NCBI RefSeq assembly: GCF_030052815.1
Contig: NC_079502.1
Location: 38,308,050 to 38,372,049 of the forward strand
DNA length: 64,000 nt
From: Hevea brasiliensis
Taxonomy: Eukaryota; Streptophyta; Magnoliopsida; Malpighiales; Euphorbiaceae
Direction of reading: 5' to 3'
In this document: piece by piece, positions 44,527 through 56,800 of the stretch
How the letters are laid out: each line of letters starts with the position of its first letter
Position numbering within the stretch: the first letter of the stretch is position 1
The notes under the pieces: model-generated
The model's database searches: none
Told to the model about the DNA's origin: nothing
The model's input: only the letters and a program-made list of their open reading frames with translations
Made by a program: the position numbers and the translations under genes

Positions 44527-47500
44527 TCAAGTTGGAGCATAGATGTTAATCATACCCAACTTGTTACAAATGTAGTCAATCCTAGCTCCACTCAGAGCTT
44601 TTGTGAAAATTTCGCCTAACTGCACTCTAGTTTTGATGTGTCCTATTGAGATGATCTGTTGTTGAATCTTTTCACGAAAAAAGTGACAATCAATCTCAAT
44701 ATGTTTGGTCCGCTCATGAAACACCAGATTAGAAGCAATATGGAGAGCTGCTTGATTATCACACCACAATTTCACAGGCAGGGAGGTCTTAAAACCTGTC
44801 TCATCTAGTAATTGAAACATCCACATTACCTCACATACTGATTGTGTCATGGCTCTGTATTCAGATTCAGCACTAGATCGAGAAACTACACTCTGCTTCT
44901 TGCTTCTCCAAGATACCAAATTTCCTCCAACAAAAACGCAATATCCAGTAGTTAACCTCCTGTCAACCTTAGATCCAGCCCAGTCAGCATCTGAAAAACA
45001 TTCAATATTCAAATGCCCATGATTACCATAAAACAAACCTCTTCCTGGAGCGCCCTTCAGATAATACAAGATTTGTCCCAAGGCTTCCCAATGAGCAACA
45101 GTTGGGGAAGACATAAACTGACTTACCACACTAACGGCGTAAGCAATGTCAGGACGACTGACTCTAAGGTAGTTCAACTTTTCAACCAATCTCCTGTATC
45201 TCTGTGGATCTTCAAACTCACTATCCCCTGCTAACAGTTGTAAATTTGAAGTCATTGGTGCACCACAAGGCTTAACACCTAATTTTCCTGTCTCTGTCAA
45301 TAAATCGAGGATATATTTTCTTTGAGACAAGAAAATACCCTTCTTACTTCTCATAACTTCAATACCCAAGAAATACTTTATCAATCTTAAGTCTTTGGTC
45401 CGAAACTGGGTTTGGAGGAAGGTTTTAAGAGATGAAATACCTGCAGAGTCACTCCCAGTGATGACAATGTCATCCACATAGACTACTAGGAGAACTAGAC
45501 CAGCCTCAGATTGCCTATAAAATACTGAATGATCACACTTAATCTTTTGCATACCAAATTCCTGTACTGCTTCACTGAATCTCCCAAACCAGGCCCCAAG
45601 ACTTTGTTTCAAGTCATAAAGAGACTTCCGAAGCCTACAAACTTTACCCAACTCCCCCTGAACAACAAACCCAGGTGGTTGCTCCATATACACCTCCTCC
45701 TGAAGATCACCATGAAGGAAAGCATTCTTGATATCCAATTGTTGCAGGGGCCAATCATATGTGGCTGCTAAAAAGATAAACAAGCGAACAGAAGTAAGTT
45801 TAGTTACAGGAGAAAAGGTGTCAGAGTAATCAACCCCATATGTCTGAGCATATCCTTTTACTACAAGGCGTGCTTTTAACCTAGCCACAGAAGCATCAGG
45901 ATTTACCTTTACTGTAAATACCCATTTGCATCCAATAGTTTTCTTACTAGTGGGCAAAGGCAACAATTCTCATGTACCATTAGCATTTAAAACCTCCATT
46001 TCCTCTTTCATAGCAGCACACCAGCCAGGATGAGACAATGCCTCACCAACAGTATTAGGGATAGGAACAGAGTCTAAAGAAGTAACAAAATACCGAGAAC
46101 AAGAAGACAATTGATTATAAAAAACAAAAGAAGAGATAGGGTAAGTACATGAACGTTTACCTTTACGAAGAACAAATGGGTAAGTCTAGATCAGAATCAT
46201 GATCAGTATGAGATACAGGATCTCCCAACGAAGTAGCTGGTAGAGGATCTGAGTCAGGAATCTCCAATCTCCTGGAATAAACATGAACAACGAGAGGTCG
46301 AATAGGTCTAGAGACAGAAAGAACAGGCTGTGGGAGAGGACTAGACATTGGTTGGACAGTATATATTAAGAGATCATCCTCCTTCCCCTGACTCTCATAC
46401 ACAGTTGATTGAGGAAAAAATGAAGTGGACTCAAAAAATGTGACATCTACAGAAACAAGATAACGATTAAGAGTAGGAGAGAAACAGTGGTACCCTTTTT
46501 GCAGCCGGGAGTACCCAAGGAAGACACATTTGAGAGACTTTGAATCCAATTTAGTAGCCTGTGAACGAATATCACGCACAAAACAAGTACAACAAAAAAT
46601 ACGGAATTCAACAGGGAACAAAGATTTTATAGAAAACAAAGCAGTATAAGGAATATCCCCATTAAGGACAGAAGACAGCATACGATTGATAAAAAAATAT
46701 GCCGTAGAAACTGATCCGCTCAAAAATGTTTAGGAACTTTCATCTGAAAAAGAAGAGCACGAGTTACCTCAAGAAGTTGCCGATTTTTTCTTTCGGCCAC
46801 GCCAATTTGGGATGGAGTATCCACACAGGAAGACTGATGAAGAATGCCATTTTGTGTCATATAAGACTGAAATTGTGCTGAAAAAGTATTCTTTGGCATT
46901 GTCACTTCTTAATATGCGCACAGAAATATTAAATTGAGTTTTGATTTCATTACAAAAGGCACAAAAGATAGAAAACAACTCAAAACGATTCTTCATTAAA
47001 TATAACCAGGTAACACGAGAATAATCAACAAAAGTAACAAAATAACGAAATCCAGTTTTAGAAGTAACAGAACAAGGATCCCAAACATCAGAATGAACTA
47101 ACTCAAAAGGGGATGAAGTCCGTTTATTGACTTTAGACACAGAAGGCAAACGATGATGTTTTGCAAACTGACACAGACTCACATTTCTAGTACTGATAAA
47201 GACTGAAACTGAGGACACAGCTTCTTCATGGTTGACAAAGAAGGATGGCCCAATTTACAATGAGCTTCAAGAGGTGTTAAGGTAGTGGAGCAAACAAGCG
47301 ACCGTGGTACATAATTTTCCAGAATGTAGAGACCACCTAACTCCCGTCCTCTTCCAATAATCTGCTTCGTCGTAAGATCCTAAAACAAACACTGGTCAGG
47401 AAAAATAGAAACAGAACAATTTAAGGTACGAGTAAGTTTAGTAATAGAAAGTAGATTAAAAGAGAATTTTGGTAGACACAAAACAGATGACAAATAAATT

Positions 47501-48678
47501 GATAAAGTCGGGTTCGCAGTTCCAGAACCCATGACACAAGTAAAACAATCAACTAAAGTAATAGTAGAGGAAGTGATATTAGACTGAAAAGCAGATAGAA
47601 GACTAGAATTACCTGTAATGTGATCTGTCGCACCAGAATCAATAATCCATTTGGATGAGGAGAACACAAGGCATGTAGTGGATTTACCTGACCCAGCGAT
47701 AGCAGTGACAGGGGAACTGGTAGGCTTTAGAGATGCCTAATACTGAGAAAACTGTGCAAAATCCTCTGCAGATACCAAAATAGTTTTCTCAGAGAAAGAT
47801 ACTGTAGAATCCTCTGCTGCCATATTTGCCATCTGTGATCGCTGATTTTTCTTCTGAAGTTGCAAACAATTATATTTTGTATGGCCAGGCTCATGGTAAT
47901 AATAACAAATGACTCCTCTTGAATCCTGATTAGAACTAGCCTCCCCATTACGCTGATTACGCTGATTACTTCTGTTGCTTGTAATTCCTCCTCTCCTTCC
48001 TCTTCTATTACCCTGTTGTCCATTTGGATTACGGCTAATAAGAGCACTACTGGCAGGCTGTGAAGATTGGGTACTCTCTGTACGAAGGACCCGTGTGAAC
48101 GTTTCATGCAAAGAGAAAATCTCAGAACTGGAGAGAATTTGAGATTTAGCAGTCTCATACTCTGAAGGAAGGCTTGCAAGAAAACTCATAACAGCCAGTT
48201 GCTCCCGTTGAGCCTGCTAAACTTTCACATCAGGATTAAAAGGCAACTATACATTAAGTTCCTCATATACCCGTTTAAAATGCATAAAGTAAGCCGTGAG
48301 AGACTTATCCTCTTTCTCAGCACGGTAGAATGCCTTACAAACATCATAAATACGGGAGATATTCCCTTTACCAGAATACAGAAAATCTAAGTAATCCATC
48401 GATTTCTTAACAAATTCACAGTGATTAATTAAACTAATTACCTCACTGTGAATCGAGTTCCGAAGTTGCAAAAACTACCGAGCATCATCCCTTAGCCAAG
48501 TTTGTCATGTATCCTCCGTAGGTGAATCTTTAGTAAGGTGATCATCCTTATCAATGCTACGCAAATAGGCCCTAACAGTCTTACTCCACTCCAGATAATT
48601 CGATCCATTAAGTTTGTGTTCCGTCATCTTAATCATCACCGGAATCACATCAAAAATAACATTCTTATTGTCTGCTAT
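44527..48678 (-). pseudogene. Copia C gag-pol pseudogene with open RT-RNase H
   Basis: The gag start reads ATA (48676-48678). Gag has breaks near 48480, 48240 and 48215, with the zinc knuckle near 47920 reading CYYYHEPGHTKYNC (second Cys changed to Tyr). The protease IDSGATDHITGN near 47640 is intact. Integrase is broken near 47200, 46890 and 46720. RT-RNase H is one open frame of 479 codons (45966-44527) with [43 protein letters not shown] and [10 protein letters not shown], ending next to the polypurine tract. Confidence 0.9.
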
Positions 48679-48959
48679 TTGTTGAGACAAAGAAAACTAA
48701 CCGAAACGCAAATCCAAAGTGCTTAAAGCAGCAAAATAACCCAAAATCACAAATCAAGTAAATACCAAAATCGGATCTAAGAGCCAAATCTCATAAGTCC
48801 TTTAATGGTATACTGGATCAGGCAACAGCACACAGTGGTGGAATGAGGGGGTTGAGGCGACGCCGGCGATGTTGATCGAAGTCGAAACGGCCGGTCAGCG
48901 GCCAAGGTCTCTCCTGAGCTAGTTGGTGAGAACAAATAGTCACCCTAGATAGATGACCT

Positions 48960-48971
48960 GCTCTGATACCA
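48960..48971 (-). other. Primer binding site of copia C
   Basis: On the minus strand TGGTATCAGAGC, directly inside the 5' LTR; matches the 3' end of plant initiator tRNA-Met. Confidence 0.9.
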
Positions 48972-49149
48972 TGTAAAAAGAGATGATTCTCCTTAATTTC
49001 AATTAATCTGTACATGGGTGTATATATACAATTAATTCATATAATTGTGTTCTACTAATTAGGAAGAAATCCTAAATAAGAAACCCTAAATAGAAATACA
49101 GAATACAGAATATACAAAAAAATAATATAGTGATTGACTTTCCATAACA
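48972..49149 (-). repeat. 5' LTR of copia C
   Basis: 178 bp, minus strand, next to the primer site. Confidence 0.93.
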
Positions 49150-49513
49150 CAGATAAAGGCCTTTATAGATGTAAATTTTGCTGGACTCCTGATGATAAGA
49201 GGTCAACATCAGGCTATTGCACCTTTGCTAGTGGTAATCTAGTCACTTGAAGAAGCCAAAAACAAAATATGACTGCAAGATTCAATGCTAAAGTTGAATA
49301 CAGGGCTATGGCCTAAGACTTTTGTGAATTATTATGCTTACAAAAATTAATGGAGGAAATGAAGTTGTCAGAAACTGCCAGTTTATTCTTATCTATGACA
49401 ATAAAGCTGCTATCAATATAATACACAATCCAGTACAACATAATCAAACAAACCATATAGAGATTGATCAACACTTCATAAAGGAGCAATTGGCCAATAT
49501 TTTTACTAAAGTT
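49150..49513 (+). pseudogene. Copia K, RNase H continuation
   Basis: Resumes after copia C: an AFIDVNFAG-like stretch near 49160, SGYCTFASGNLVT-like near 49210, NKAAINIIHNPVQHNQTNHI near 49405 and KEQLANIFTK ending at about 49513. Continues at 51397 after the composite insertion. Confidence 0.8.
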
Positions 49514-49679
49514 ATGCTTGGTAAAGCATAACATAATACAATGTAATTAATTATGCAATGCAATCAATATTATAATGCACACGTTTGGTTGAAAATAAAA
49601 CTAAGTAGTATAATGTAATGATAATTTTTATTTTAATATTTAATTTATTTATAGTATTAATAATAAGTGATAATAGTTA

Positions 49680-49915
49680 CAGTGAGTAACAATCAAGGAG
49701 TAGTGGTGGTGGCAACAGCTATAGTGAGATAGTGGCGGTGGTTGCAAGGTGAAGTAATGATGGTGGTAGTAGCCAAGTGATAGTAAAGATGACAGGGGGC
49801 TTAATGGTGATAACAGTAGCTAAGTGGTGGTGGTGGTGGTGTGATAATGATGATGGTAACAAGATGGTGGCGGTGGTGATAACAAGATTGAAGTGGTGGT
49901 GGTGGCAGTAGTATT
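49680..49915 (+). repeat. GTG/GCG/ATG trinucleotide-rich region
   Basis: Repeated GTGGTGGTGG and GATGATGG words with interruptions; low complexity, not coding. Confidence 0.8.
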
Positions 49916-50019
49916 AACAATAAATAAAAAAAAATAAAAACAAGTAATCATGATTACATACACTTTATAGCACATGATTACATACAAATATTGTTTTCGC
50001 AGATAATATAGGTATTCTT

Positions 50020-51052
50020 CTAAGTGACTCCTCTCCTGCCTCACCACCATCTCCTACACTGGTCATGTCCCCACAAAAAGGACAACTCTCCCATTGTCGT
50101 TCGGAAAGATATTCGTTCTTCTCGAAGTGAGACTGATCATTCAGTGTTCTTTCGCCATGATGAGCATGCTAAAAGTATTCTTCTTGTAGTATATGTTGAT
50201 GATATTATCATAAAAGGTAATGACCATGACGGGATATGTCAGCTCAAGCAACATTTGTTCGGCCACTTTCAGACTAAAGATCTGGGGAGATTGAAGTATT
50301 TTCTCAAAATTGAGGTAGTCCAGCTCAAAACAAGCATTATTATTTCTCAAAAGAAATATACTCTAGATATTTTGGAAGAGACAAGAATGCTAGACTGCAA
50401 ATGTGTAGATACCTATGGACCCAAATGTCAAAACTTGTTCCCAGACAAGGAGAGCCATTAGAAGATCCTGGTAGATATCGGAGATTGGTTGAAAAGTTAA
50501 ATTATCTTACAATAGCACAACCAAACATTTCATTTATTGTGAGTGTCGTCGATTAATTTCTCCAGGCTCCATATAATGGTCATTAGGTCTATTAAAAGAG
50601 CTCCAACACAAGGTTTGTTATATAAGGACAAAAGTCACTGATAGGTTGTTGGATAATCTAACACAAATTGGGCAGGGATAGGCGATCTACTTCAAGATAT
50701 GCAAAAGCAGAATATCCAGCCATGGCCCTAGCTACTTATGAATTGATCGAGTTAAAACATCTTCTTCAAGAATTAAGATATGGAGAATTTAAGCAAATGA
50801 AGTTAATATGCGACAATCAAGCTGCTCTTTATATCACCTCTAATCCAGTCTTTCATGAAAGAACCAAACATATAGAGGTAAATTTTCAACTTATTAGACA
50901 GAAGATTGAAGTAGGATGCATCACTACTAGTTTTGTTAATTCAAATGATCAGCAAGAATACATCCTTACTCAGCCCCTTCGAGGTGCTCGAATTGAATAC
51001 ATTTGCAACAAGCTTGGAGCCTATGACATATATGCTCCAGCTTGAGGGAGAG
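50020..51052 (+). pseudogene. Copia L RT-RNase H remnant
   Basis: ETDHSVFFRHDE and LLVVYVDDIIIKGND near 50130-50220, FQTKDLGRLKYFLKIEV near 50265, then stops and indels, then RNase H open at 50668-51045 with [33 protein letters not shown] and KHIEVNFQLI, ending IYAPA-stop before a polypurine tract. It resembles element O at the left end of the window more than the A-H family. Integrase and gag are absent. Confidence 0.82.
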
Positions 51053-51279
51053 CGTTAAGATATTGTCTTGATTTGTTCCTCTTTTAGCTACTGTATTTTA
51101 GGCTAAATTATAGATTATAGTCAGCTGTAATTATGTAATTAGAATCATTGTCTTCCTAATTTGTGTTCTACAAAGATGTATAAATTCATACCAAGCTTGA
51201 CAGAATTAATCAATCTTTTCCATCACAATTTCTCTTCTTTATTCACAAATTCTCTAATGTTTTCTCAATTGCCATTCCA
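51053..51279 (+). repeat. 3' LTR of copia L (probable)
   Basis: Follows GAGGGAGAG; begins GTTAAGATATTG (first T lost) and ends near GCCATTCCA. No 5' partner was found in the window, so both boundaries are approximate. Confidence 0.5.
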
Positions 51280-51396
51280 TTACATAAAATTTTTTTATTA
51301 CCAAACAACGTAATCAAATATGCAACGTAATCAAATATGCAATGTAATCACGATTATATTACAACTTTTATTACACCATACCAAACATCACCTAAA

Positions 51397-51686
51397 GGCT
51401 TTAGCAGTAACTTATTTCATACCCTTGTGTGCAAGTTGGGCATGTTCAACACACATGAACCAACTTAATGGAGATCATTGGAAATCCCATACATTATATA
51501 GCAGATTTGTAGGAGATTTAATTGTGATTTTGTTGTATTCCTATTCTGTTTAGTATTTCTATTCTATTTAGGAGAACTTAGTTGCCTAATTAGAGTCTAA
51601 CTCTTGTATATAAATAGGAGTCATGTATTTAGTCAAGTATATACAGAAATAAACAGATTTTTCACAAATTTATCTCTTTCATTGCA
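51397..51686 (+). repeat. Copia K C-terminal end and 3' LTR
   Basis: 51397-51470 reads ALAVTYF / LVCKLGMFNTHEPT, the end of a copia polyprotein. The LTR begins near 51476 (CATTGGAAATCCC, aligned with the J LTR start) and ends near TTTCATTGCA at 51686. It shares CTCTTGTATATAAATAG-type sequence with J. Confidence 0.6.
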
Positions 51687-52250
51687 GTCATATATAATCT
51701 TACTACTCAAGAACAATGGAGAGACAAATTTGTCATGGTTCTTGCTCTAATTGGACTGCAATCAAAATTATTGGCTTAGTTCAAGACCAAAATTCTCACG
51801 ATGTTCAGTGATACCTACTCTCAAAGATGTTTCTGCCCTACTTCTGCACATATCCCTAACTGCTATTGAGGTAGTTTCTAATGAATCTTCAAAATAACTA
51901 AAGACAAAAAAAAGGAATTACATACATTATAGCTGTTAGCAATAAATACCATACTTCCATAAATTGATTCAATAGAGCAAACAATAGCGTTTTATAACAA
52001 AACCAACTATATGCATATAAGAAGAGTTATCTTAAAGATCTAGATAACCTTGCAACTATTCATTCCCTAAATTTGCTTATATTCTTCTCCAAGTCGTACT
52101 TTCACCCTATGCATAAATACATAAGGTAGGAAATTCAAGGAGATACAACTTAAAAAGAGGTAAAAGAAAAAATAAATAAAGAAATTTAAACACAAAAAAA
52201 ATGTGCAATTGCATGTACATAATTTAAGAGCCAGAGTCAAAGATAATTAC
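51687..52250. other. TOP3A intron b/d, host part
   Basis: AT-rich intron sequence leading to the donor of exon b; no element recognised. Confidence 0.55.
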
Positions 52251-52355
52251 AAGATTAGTTGGTGAGAAACGAGTACTTGTGTCCTTGGTTGCATAGAATC
52301 GATCAAGCAACTTCTTTATGTGATCATGCATTGTTGCATCCGTACCAATACCAGC
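52251..52355 (-). CDS. TOP3A: TOP3A exon b
   Basis: Encodes 35 residues with [20 protein letters not shown] and TRFSPTNL, the strongly conserved type IA signature near the end of the catalytic core (G-I-G-T-D-A-T). The acceptor is tttataag beside 52355 and the donor gtaatta. It is 105 nt long, phase 0 on both sides. This exon alone identifies the gene as a eukaryotic topoisomerase III. Confidence 0.95.
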
Positions 52356-52842
52356 CTTATAAATACAAGAAAAAGGGGTGGAATCAAAATTTGAAATCAT
52401 AATCAGCGTCTAAGGAAAAAGTTTAAAACCATATTAGGCTTAGTTGAGATAAGTTAGTAATCAGTGTCCAAGAAACTAAAAGGTCTGCTTACTTATAGAA
52501 CTGTTTTATGTTTTCTATTTCCAATTTTTTCTGCTTCTAGTTTTTGTTTTGCATTAGAGGGAAAAAAAAAATACCCTTCAATTTTGTCTCTATTTCCTAG
52601 CCTTAATGATAAAAAATGCCAAACAAGTTCGCATTTTTCAATTCTATTCACAACTAATTTTGGTAACTTTTTCCCAATTGCCAAAGGTTGTTACATTTTA
52701 GCCGACATAGTTTTCTGTTTGAGGAAAAAATTACCAAAAATAGATCCACTTTTTATAAGTACACAGGCCCATATTAACTAATAAACCAAAGAGACAGGGT
52801 AATAGGAAAAACATACACCTCATCAAAAATTAATTTTCTCAC
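52356..52842. other. TOP3A intron a/b
   Basis: 487 bp of ordinary AT-rich intron with gt...ag ends; nothing else seen. Confidence 0.7.
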
Positions 52843-52932
52843 CTTGTCCATACAGCCAAGCAAGTCAGCTTCACTTAAAAGAGGTGGTGGTCTAGTAACT
52901 CCTGAATCAAGAGTTAGAGTGGTTGGGATAAA
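52843..52932 (-). CDS. TOP3A: TOP3A exon a
   Basis: Encodes 30 residues with [19 protein letters not shown] and [11 protein letters not shown], directly preceding the AGIGTDAT block of exon b. The acceptor is gttgcag beside 52932 and the donor gtgaga (52837-52842). It is 90 nt long, phase 0. The preceding exon, which should carry the rest of the core, was not recognised between 52933 and 64000. Confidence 0.94.
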
Positions 52933-53380
52933 CTGCAACAGTTCCAAAACCATAGGATAAGTTATATCTTCTAGTTTTGAAATTCACTTTACAAAAGAAA
53001 AATACTAATTTCAAAATCTAGAACAGCAAAAAACCACTATAATTCAGTACCATCAGAGTCATTATAGTATGCTGTGAAAGAATCAAAATACTAATTTAAA
53101 AATTTGAAGTACACTATAAACTATCAATTCTATCCATAAAATAATTAGAGTGAGAGAGAGAGCTGCTGATTAATTATCAGTAAAAATCAAAGAATAAGTA
53201 TGAGGTATCTGTTTAAATAATTCCAAAAGAAAGAAAAATACAAAAGGAAAAAAAAATAAAAAACAATATCAAACTAAACAACATCATGGCAGTCGTCAAC
53301 TACAAACAGTGTGCCCCTGCTTCTGTCCCAATTCTTTTTCTGAAACATTCCTAACTTTCACGTTCCCAGTTGTTTGCGTT
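52933..53380. other. TOP3A intron upstream of exon a
   Basis: Noncoding AT-rich sequence between exon a and the target site of copia A. Confidence 0.55.
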
Positions 53381-53558
53381 TGTTATGGAAAGTCAATCAC
53401 TATATTATTTCTCTGTATATTCTGTATTCTGTACTCCTACTTAGGATTTCTTATTTAGGATTTCTTCCTAATTAGTAGAACACAATTATAGGAATCAATT
53501 GTATATATATACCCATGTACAGATTAATTGAAATCAATGAGAATCATCTCTTTCTACA
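53381..53558 (+). repeat. 5' LTR of copia A
   Basis: 178 bp, preceded by target duplication gcgtt (53376-53380). Differs from the 3' LTR at 3 positions. Confidence 0.96.
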
Positions 53559-53570
53559 TGGTATCAGAGC
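53559..53570 (+). other. Primer binding site of copia A
   Basis: TGGTATCAGAGC directly after the 5' LTR, complementary to the 3' end of plant initiator tRNA-Met. Confidence 0.92.
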
Positions 53571-53851
53571 AGGTCATCAATCTAAGGTGACTATTTGTTC
53601 TCACTACCGAGCTCAGGAGAGACCTTGGCCGCCGATCGGCCGTTTCAACCCCGATCAACATCGCCGGCGTTGTCTCAACCCCCTCATTCCACCACTGTGT
53701 GCTGTTGCCTGATCCAGTACACCATTAAAGGACTTTTGAGGTTTGGCTCTCAGATCCTATTTCGGTACTTGCTTGATTTGTGATTTTGGATTATTTTGCT
53801 GCTATAAGCACTTTGGATTAGCGTTTCGGTTAGTTTTCTTTGTCTCAACAA

Positions 53852-56800
53852 ATGGCAGACAATAAGAATGTTATTTCTGATGTGATTCCGGTGATGACTA
53901 AGATCACGGAACACAAACTTAATGGTTTGAACTACCTGGAGTGGAGTAAGACTGTTAGGGTCTATTTGCGTAGCATTGATAAGGATGATCACCTTACTAA
54001 AGATCCACCCACTAATGATACACGACAAACTTGGCTAAGGGAGGATGCTCGGTTGTTTTTGCAGCTTCGGAACTCGATTCATAGTCAGGTAATTAGTTTA
54101 ATTAATCACTGTGAATTTGTTAAGGAATTGATGGATTACTTAGATTTTCTGTATTCTGGTAAAGGGAATATCTCCCGTATTTATGATGTTTGTAAGGCAT
54201 TCTACCGTGGTGAGAAAGAGGATAAGTCTCTCACGGCTTATTTTATGGATTTTAAACAGGTATATGAGGAATTTAATTTATTGTTGCCTTTTAGTCCTGA
54301 TGTGAAAGTTCAGCAAGCCCAACGGGAGCAACTGGCTGTTATGAGTTTTCTTGCAGGCCTTCCTTCAGAGTATGAGACTGCCAAATCTCATATTCTCTCC
54401 AGTTCTGAGATTTCCTCTTTGCATGAAACGTTCACACGGGTCCTTCGTACAGAGAGTACTCAATCTTCACAGCCTGCCAGTAGTGCTCTTATTAGCCGTA
54501 ATCCAAATGGACAACAGGGTAATAGAAGAGGAAGTAGAGGAGGAATTACAGGCATCAGAAGTAATCAGCGTAATGGAGAGGCTAGTTCTAATCAGGACTC
54601 AAGAGGAGTCAATTGTTATTATTGCCACGAGCCTGACCATACAAAATATAATTGTCCGCAACTTCAGAAGAAAAATAAGAGATCACAGATGGCAAATATG
54701 GCAGCAGAGAATTCTATAATATCTTCCTCTGAGAAAACTATTTTGGTATCTGCAGATGATTTTGCACAATTTTCCCAGTATCAGGCATCTCTAAAACCTA
54801 CCAGTTCCCCTGTCACGGCGATCGCTGAGTCAAGTAAATCCACTACATGCCTTGTGTCTTACTCATCCAAATGGGTTATTGCTTCTGGTGCGACAGATCA
54901 CATGACAAGTAATTCTAGTCTTCTATCTGCTTTTCAGTCTAATCTCACTTCCTCTACTGTTACTTTAGCTGATGGTTCTACTCCTTGTGTCATGGGTTCT
55001 GGAACTGCGAACCCGACTTCGTCAATTTCTTTGTCTTCTGTTTTGTGTCTACCAAAATTCTCTTTTAATCTACTTTCTGTTAGTAAACTTACTCGTACCT
55101 TAAATTGTTCTGTTTCCTTTTTTCCTGACCAGTGTTTGTTTCAGGATCTTACGACGAAACAGATTATTAGTAGAGGACGCGAGTCAGGTGGTCTCTACAT
55201 TCTGGAAAATCATGTACCGCGGTCGCTTGTTTGCTCCAGTACCTTAACACCTCTTGAAGCTCATTGTAGATTGGGTCATCCTTCTTTGTCTACCATGAAG
55301 AAGCTGTGTCCTCAATTTCAGTCTTTATCAATACTAGAATGTGAGTCGTGCCAATTTGCAAAACATCATCGTTTGCCTTCTGTGTCTAGAGTCAATAAAC
55401 GGGCTTCATCCCCTTTTGAGTTAGTTCATTCTGATGTTTGGGGTCCTTGTTCTGTTACTTCTAAAACTGGATTTCGTTATTTTGTTACTTTTGTCGATGA
55501 TTACTCTCGTGTTACCTGGTTATATTTAATGAAGAATCTTTCTGAGTTGTTTTCTATCTTTTGTGCCTTTTGTAATGAAATCAAAACTCAATTTAATATT
55601 TCTGTGCGCATATTAAGAAGTGACAAGGCCAAAGAATACTTTTCCAGCACAATTTCAGTCTTATATGACACAAAATGGCATTCTTCATCAGTCTTCCTGT
55701 GTGGATACCCTATCCCAAAATGGTGTGGCCGAAAGAAAAAATCAGCATCTTCTTGAGGTAACTCGTGCTCTTCTTTTTCAGATGAAAGTACCTAAACACT
55801 TTTGGGCGGATGCAGTTTCTACGGCATGTTTTTTGATCAATCGTATGCCGTCTTCTGTCCTTAATGGGGATATTCCTTATACTGCTTTGTTTCCTACAAA
55901 ATCTTTATTCCCTATTGAACCCCGTATTTTTGGTTGTACATGTTTTGTGCGTGATGTTCGTCCACAGGTTACTAAACTGGATCCAAAATCTCTCAAATGT
56001 GTCTTCCTTGGGTACTCCCGGCTCCAAAAAGGGTACCGTTGTTTCTCTCCTACTCTTAATCGTTATCTTGTTTCTGCAGATGTCACATTTTTTCAGTTCA
56101 CTCCATTTTTTCCTCCATCATCTGTGTATGAGAGTCAGGGGGAGGAGGATGATCTCTTAATATATACTGTCCAACCAATGTCTAGTCCTCTCCCACAGCC
56201 TGTTCCTTCTGTCTCTAGACCTACTCGACCTCCCGTTGTTCATGTTTATTCCAGAGATTGAGATTCCCGACACGCATCCTCCACCAGCTACTTCATTGGG
56301 AGATCCTCAGACTCATCGATCATGATTCTGATCTAGACTTACCCATTGCTCTTCGTAAAGGTAAACGTTCATGTACTTACCCTATCTCTTCTTTTGTTTC
56401 TTATAATCAATTGTCTTCTTGTTCTCGGTGTTTTGTTACTTCTTTAGACTCTGTTCCTATCCCTAATACTGTTGGTGAGGCACTGTCTCATCCTGGCTGG
56501 TGTGATGCTATGAAAGAGGAAATGGAGGCTTTGGATGCTAATGGTACATGGGAACTATTGCCTTTCCTCACTGGTAAGAAAGCTATTGGTTGCAAATGGG
56601 TATTTACAGTAAAGGTAAATCATGACGGTTCTATGGCTAGGTTAAAAGCACGCCTTGTGGCAAAAGGATATGCTCAGACATATGGGGTTGATTACTCTGA
56701 TACTTTTTCTCCTGTAGTTAAACTTACTTCTATTCGCTTATTTATCTCTTTAGCAGCTACATATGATTGGCCCCTGCATCAATTGGATATCAAGAATGCT

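Larger units (their letters stand above)
44342..49149 (-). mobile_element. Copia C, full length, sense to TOP3A
   Basis: 4808 bp on the minus strand with both LTRs, primer site TGGTATCAGAGC (complement of 48960-48971) and polypurine tract (complement of 44520-44530). LTRs differ at 9/178, the oldest LTR pair of its family here. It is inserted in the RNase H region of K, whose reading rejoins on removal. It is the only complete copia element in the same direction as the host gene. Confidence 0.94.
49514..51396. mobile_element. Composite insertion in K with degenerate inverted ends
   Basis: K coding breaks at TTTACTAAAG (49513) and continues after CACCTAAAG (51396), giving a possible ctaaag duplication. 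The left end (TTATGCTTGGTAAAGCATAA) and the complement of the right end (GTGATGTTTGGTATGGTGTA) are loosely similar, and both are followed by TGCAAT/GTAATC words. Inside are a GTG/ATG-rich repeat (49680-49915) and copia remnant L. The class is uncertain. Confidence 0.45.
4727..52932 (-). other. TOP3A: TOP3A gene span inside the window (9 internal exons)
   Basis: Gene-level entry for DNA topoisomerase 3-alpha, a type IA enzyme that acts with a BLM-type RecQ helicase and RMI1 to dissolve double Holliday junctions and limit crossing over. Nine minus-strand exons, in transcription order a to i, join with correct phases (0,0,2,0,2,0,0,1,1 after each exon) and no stop. All introns have gt...ag ends. 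The encoded order matches the family: end of the topoisomerase core, linker helices, a C4 zinc ribbon split over exons f, g and h, and the start of a second ribbon in exons h and i. Introns, from the 5' side: 487, 11604, 1604, 21283, 141, 11273, 570 and 541 bp. The start and stop codons are outside the window. Confidence 0.92.
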
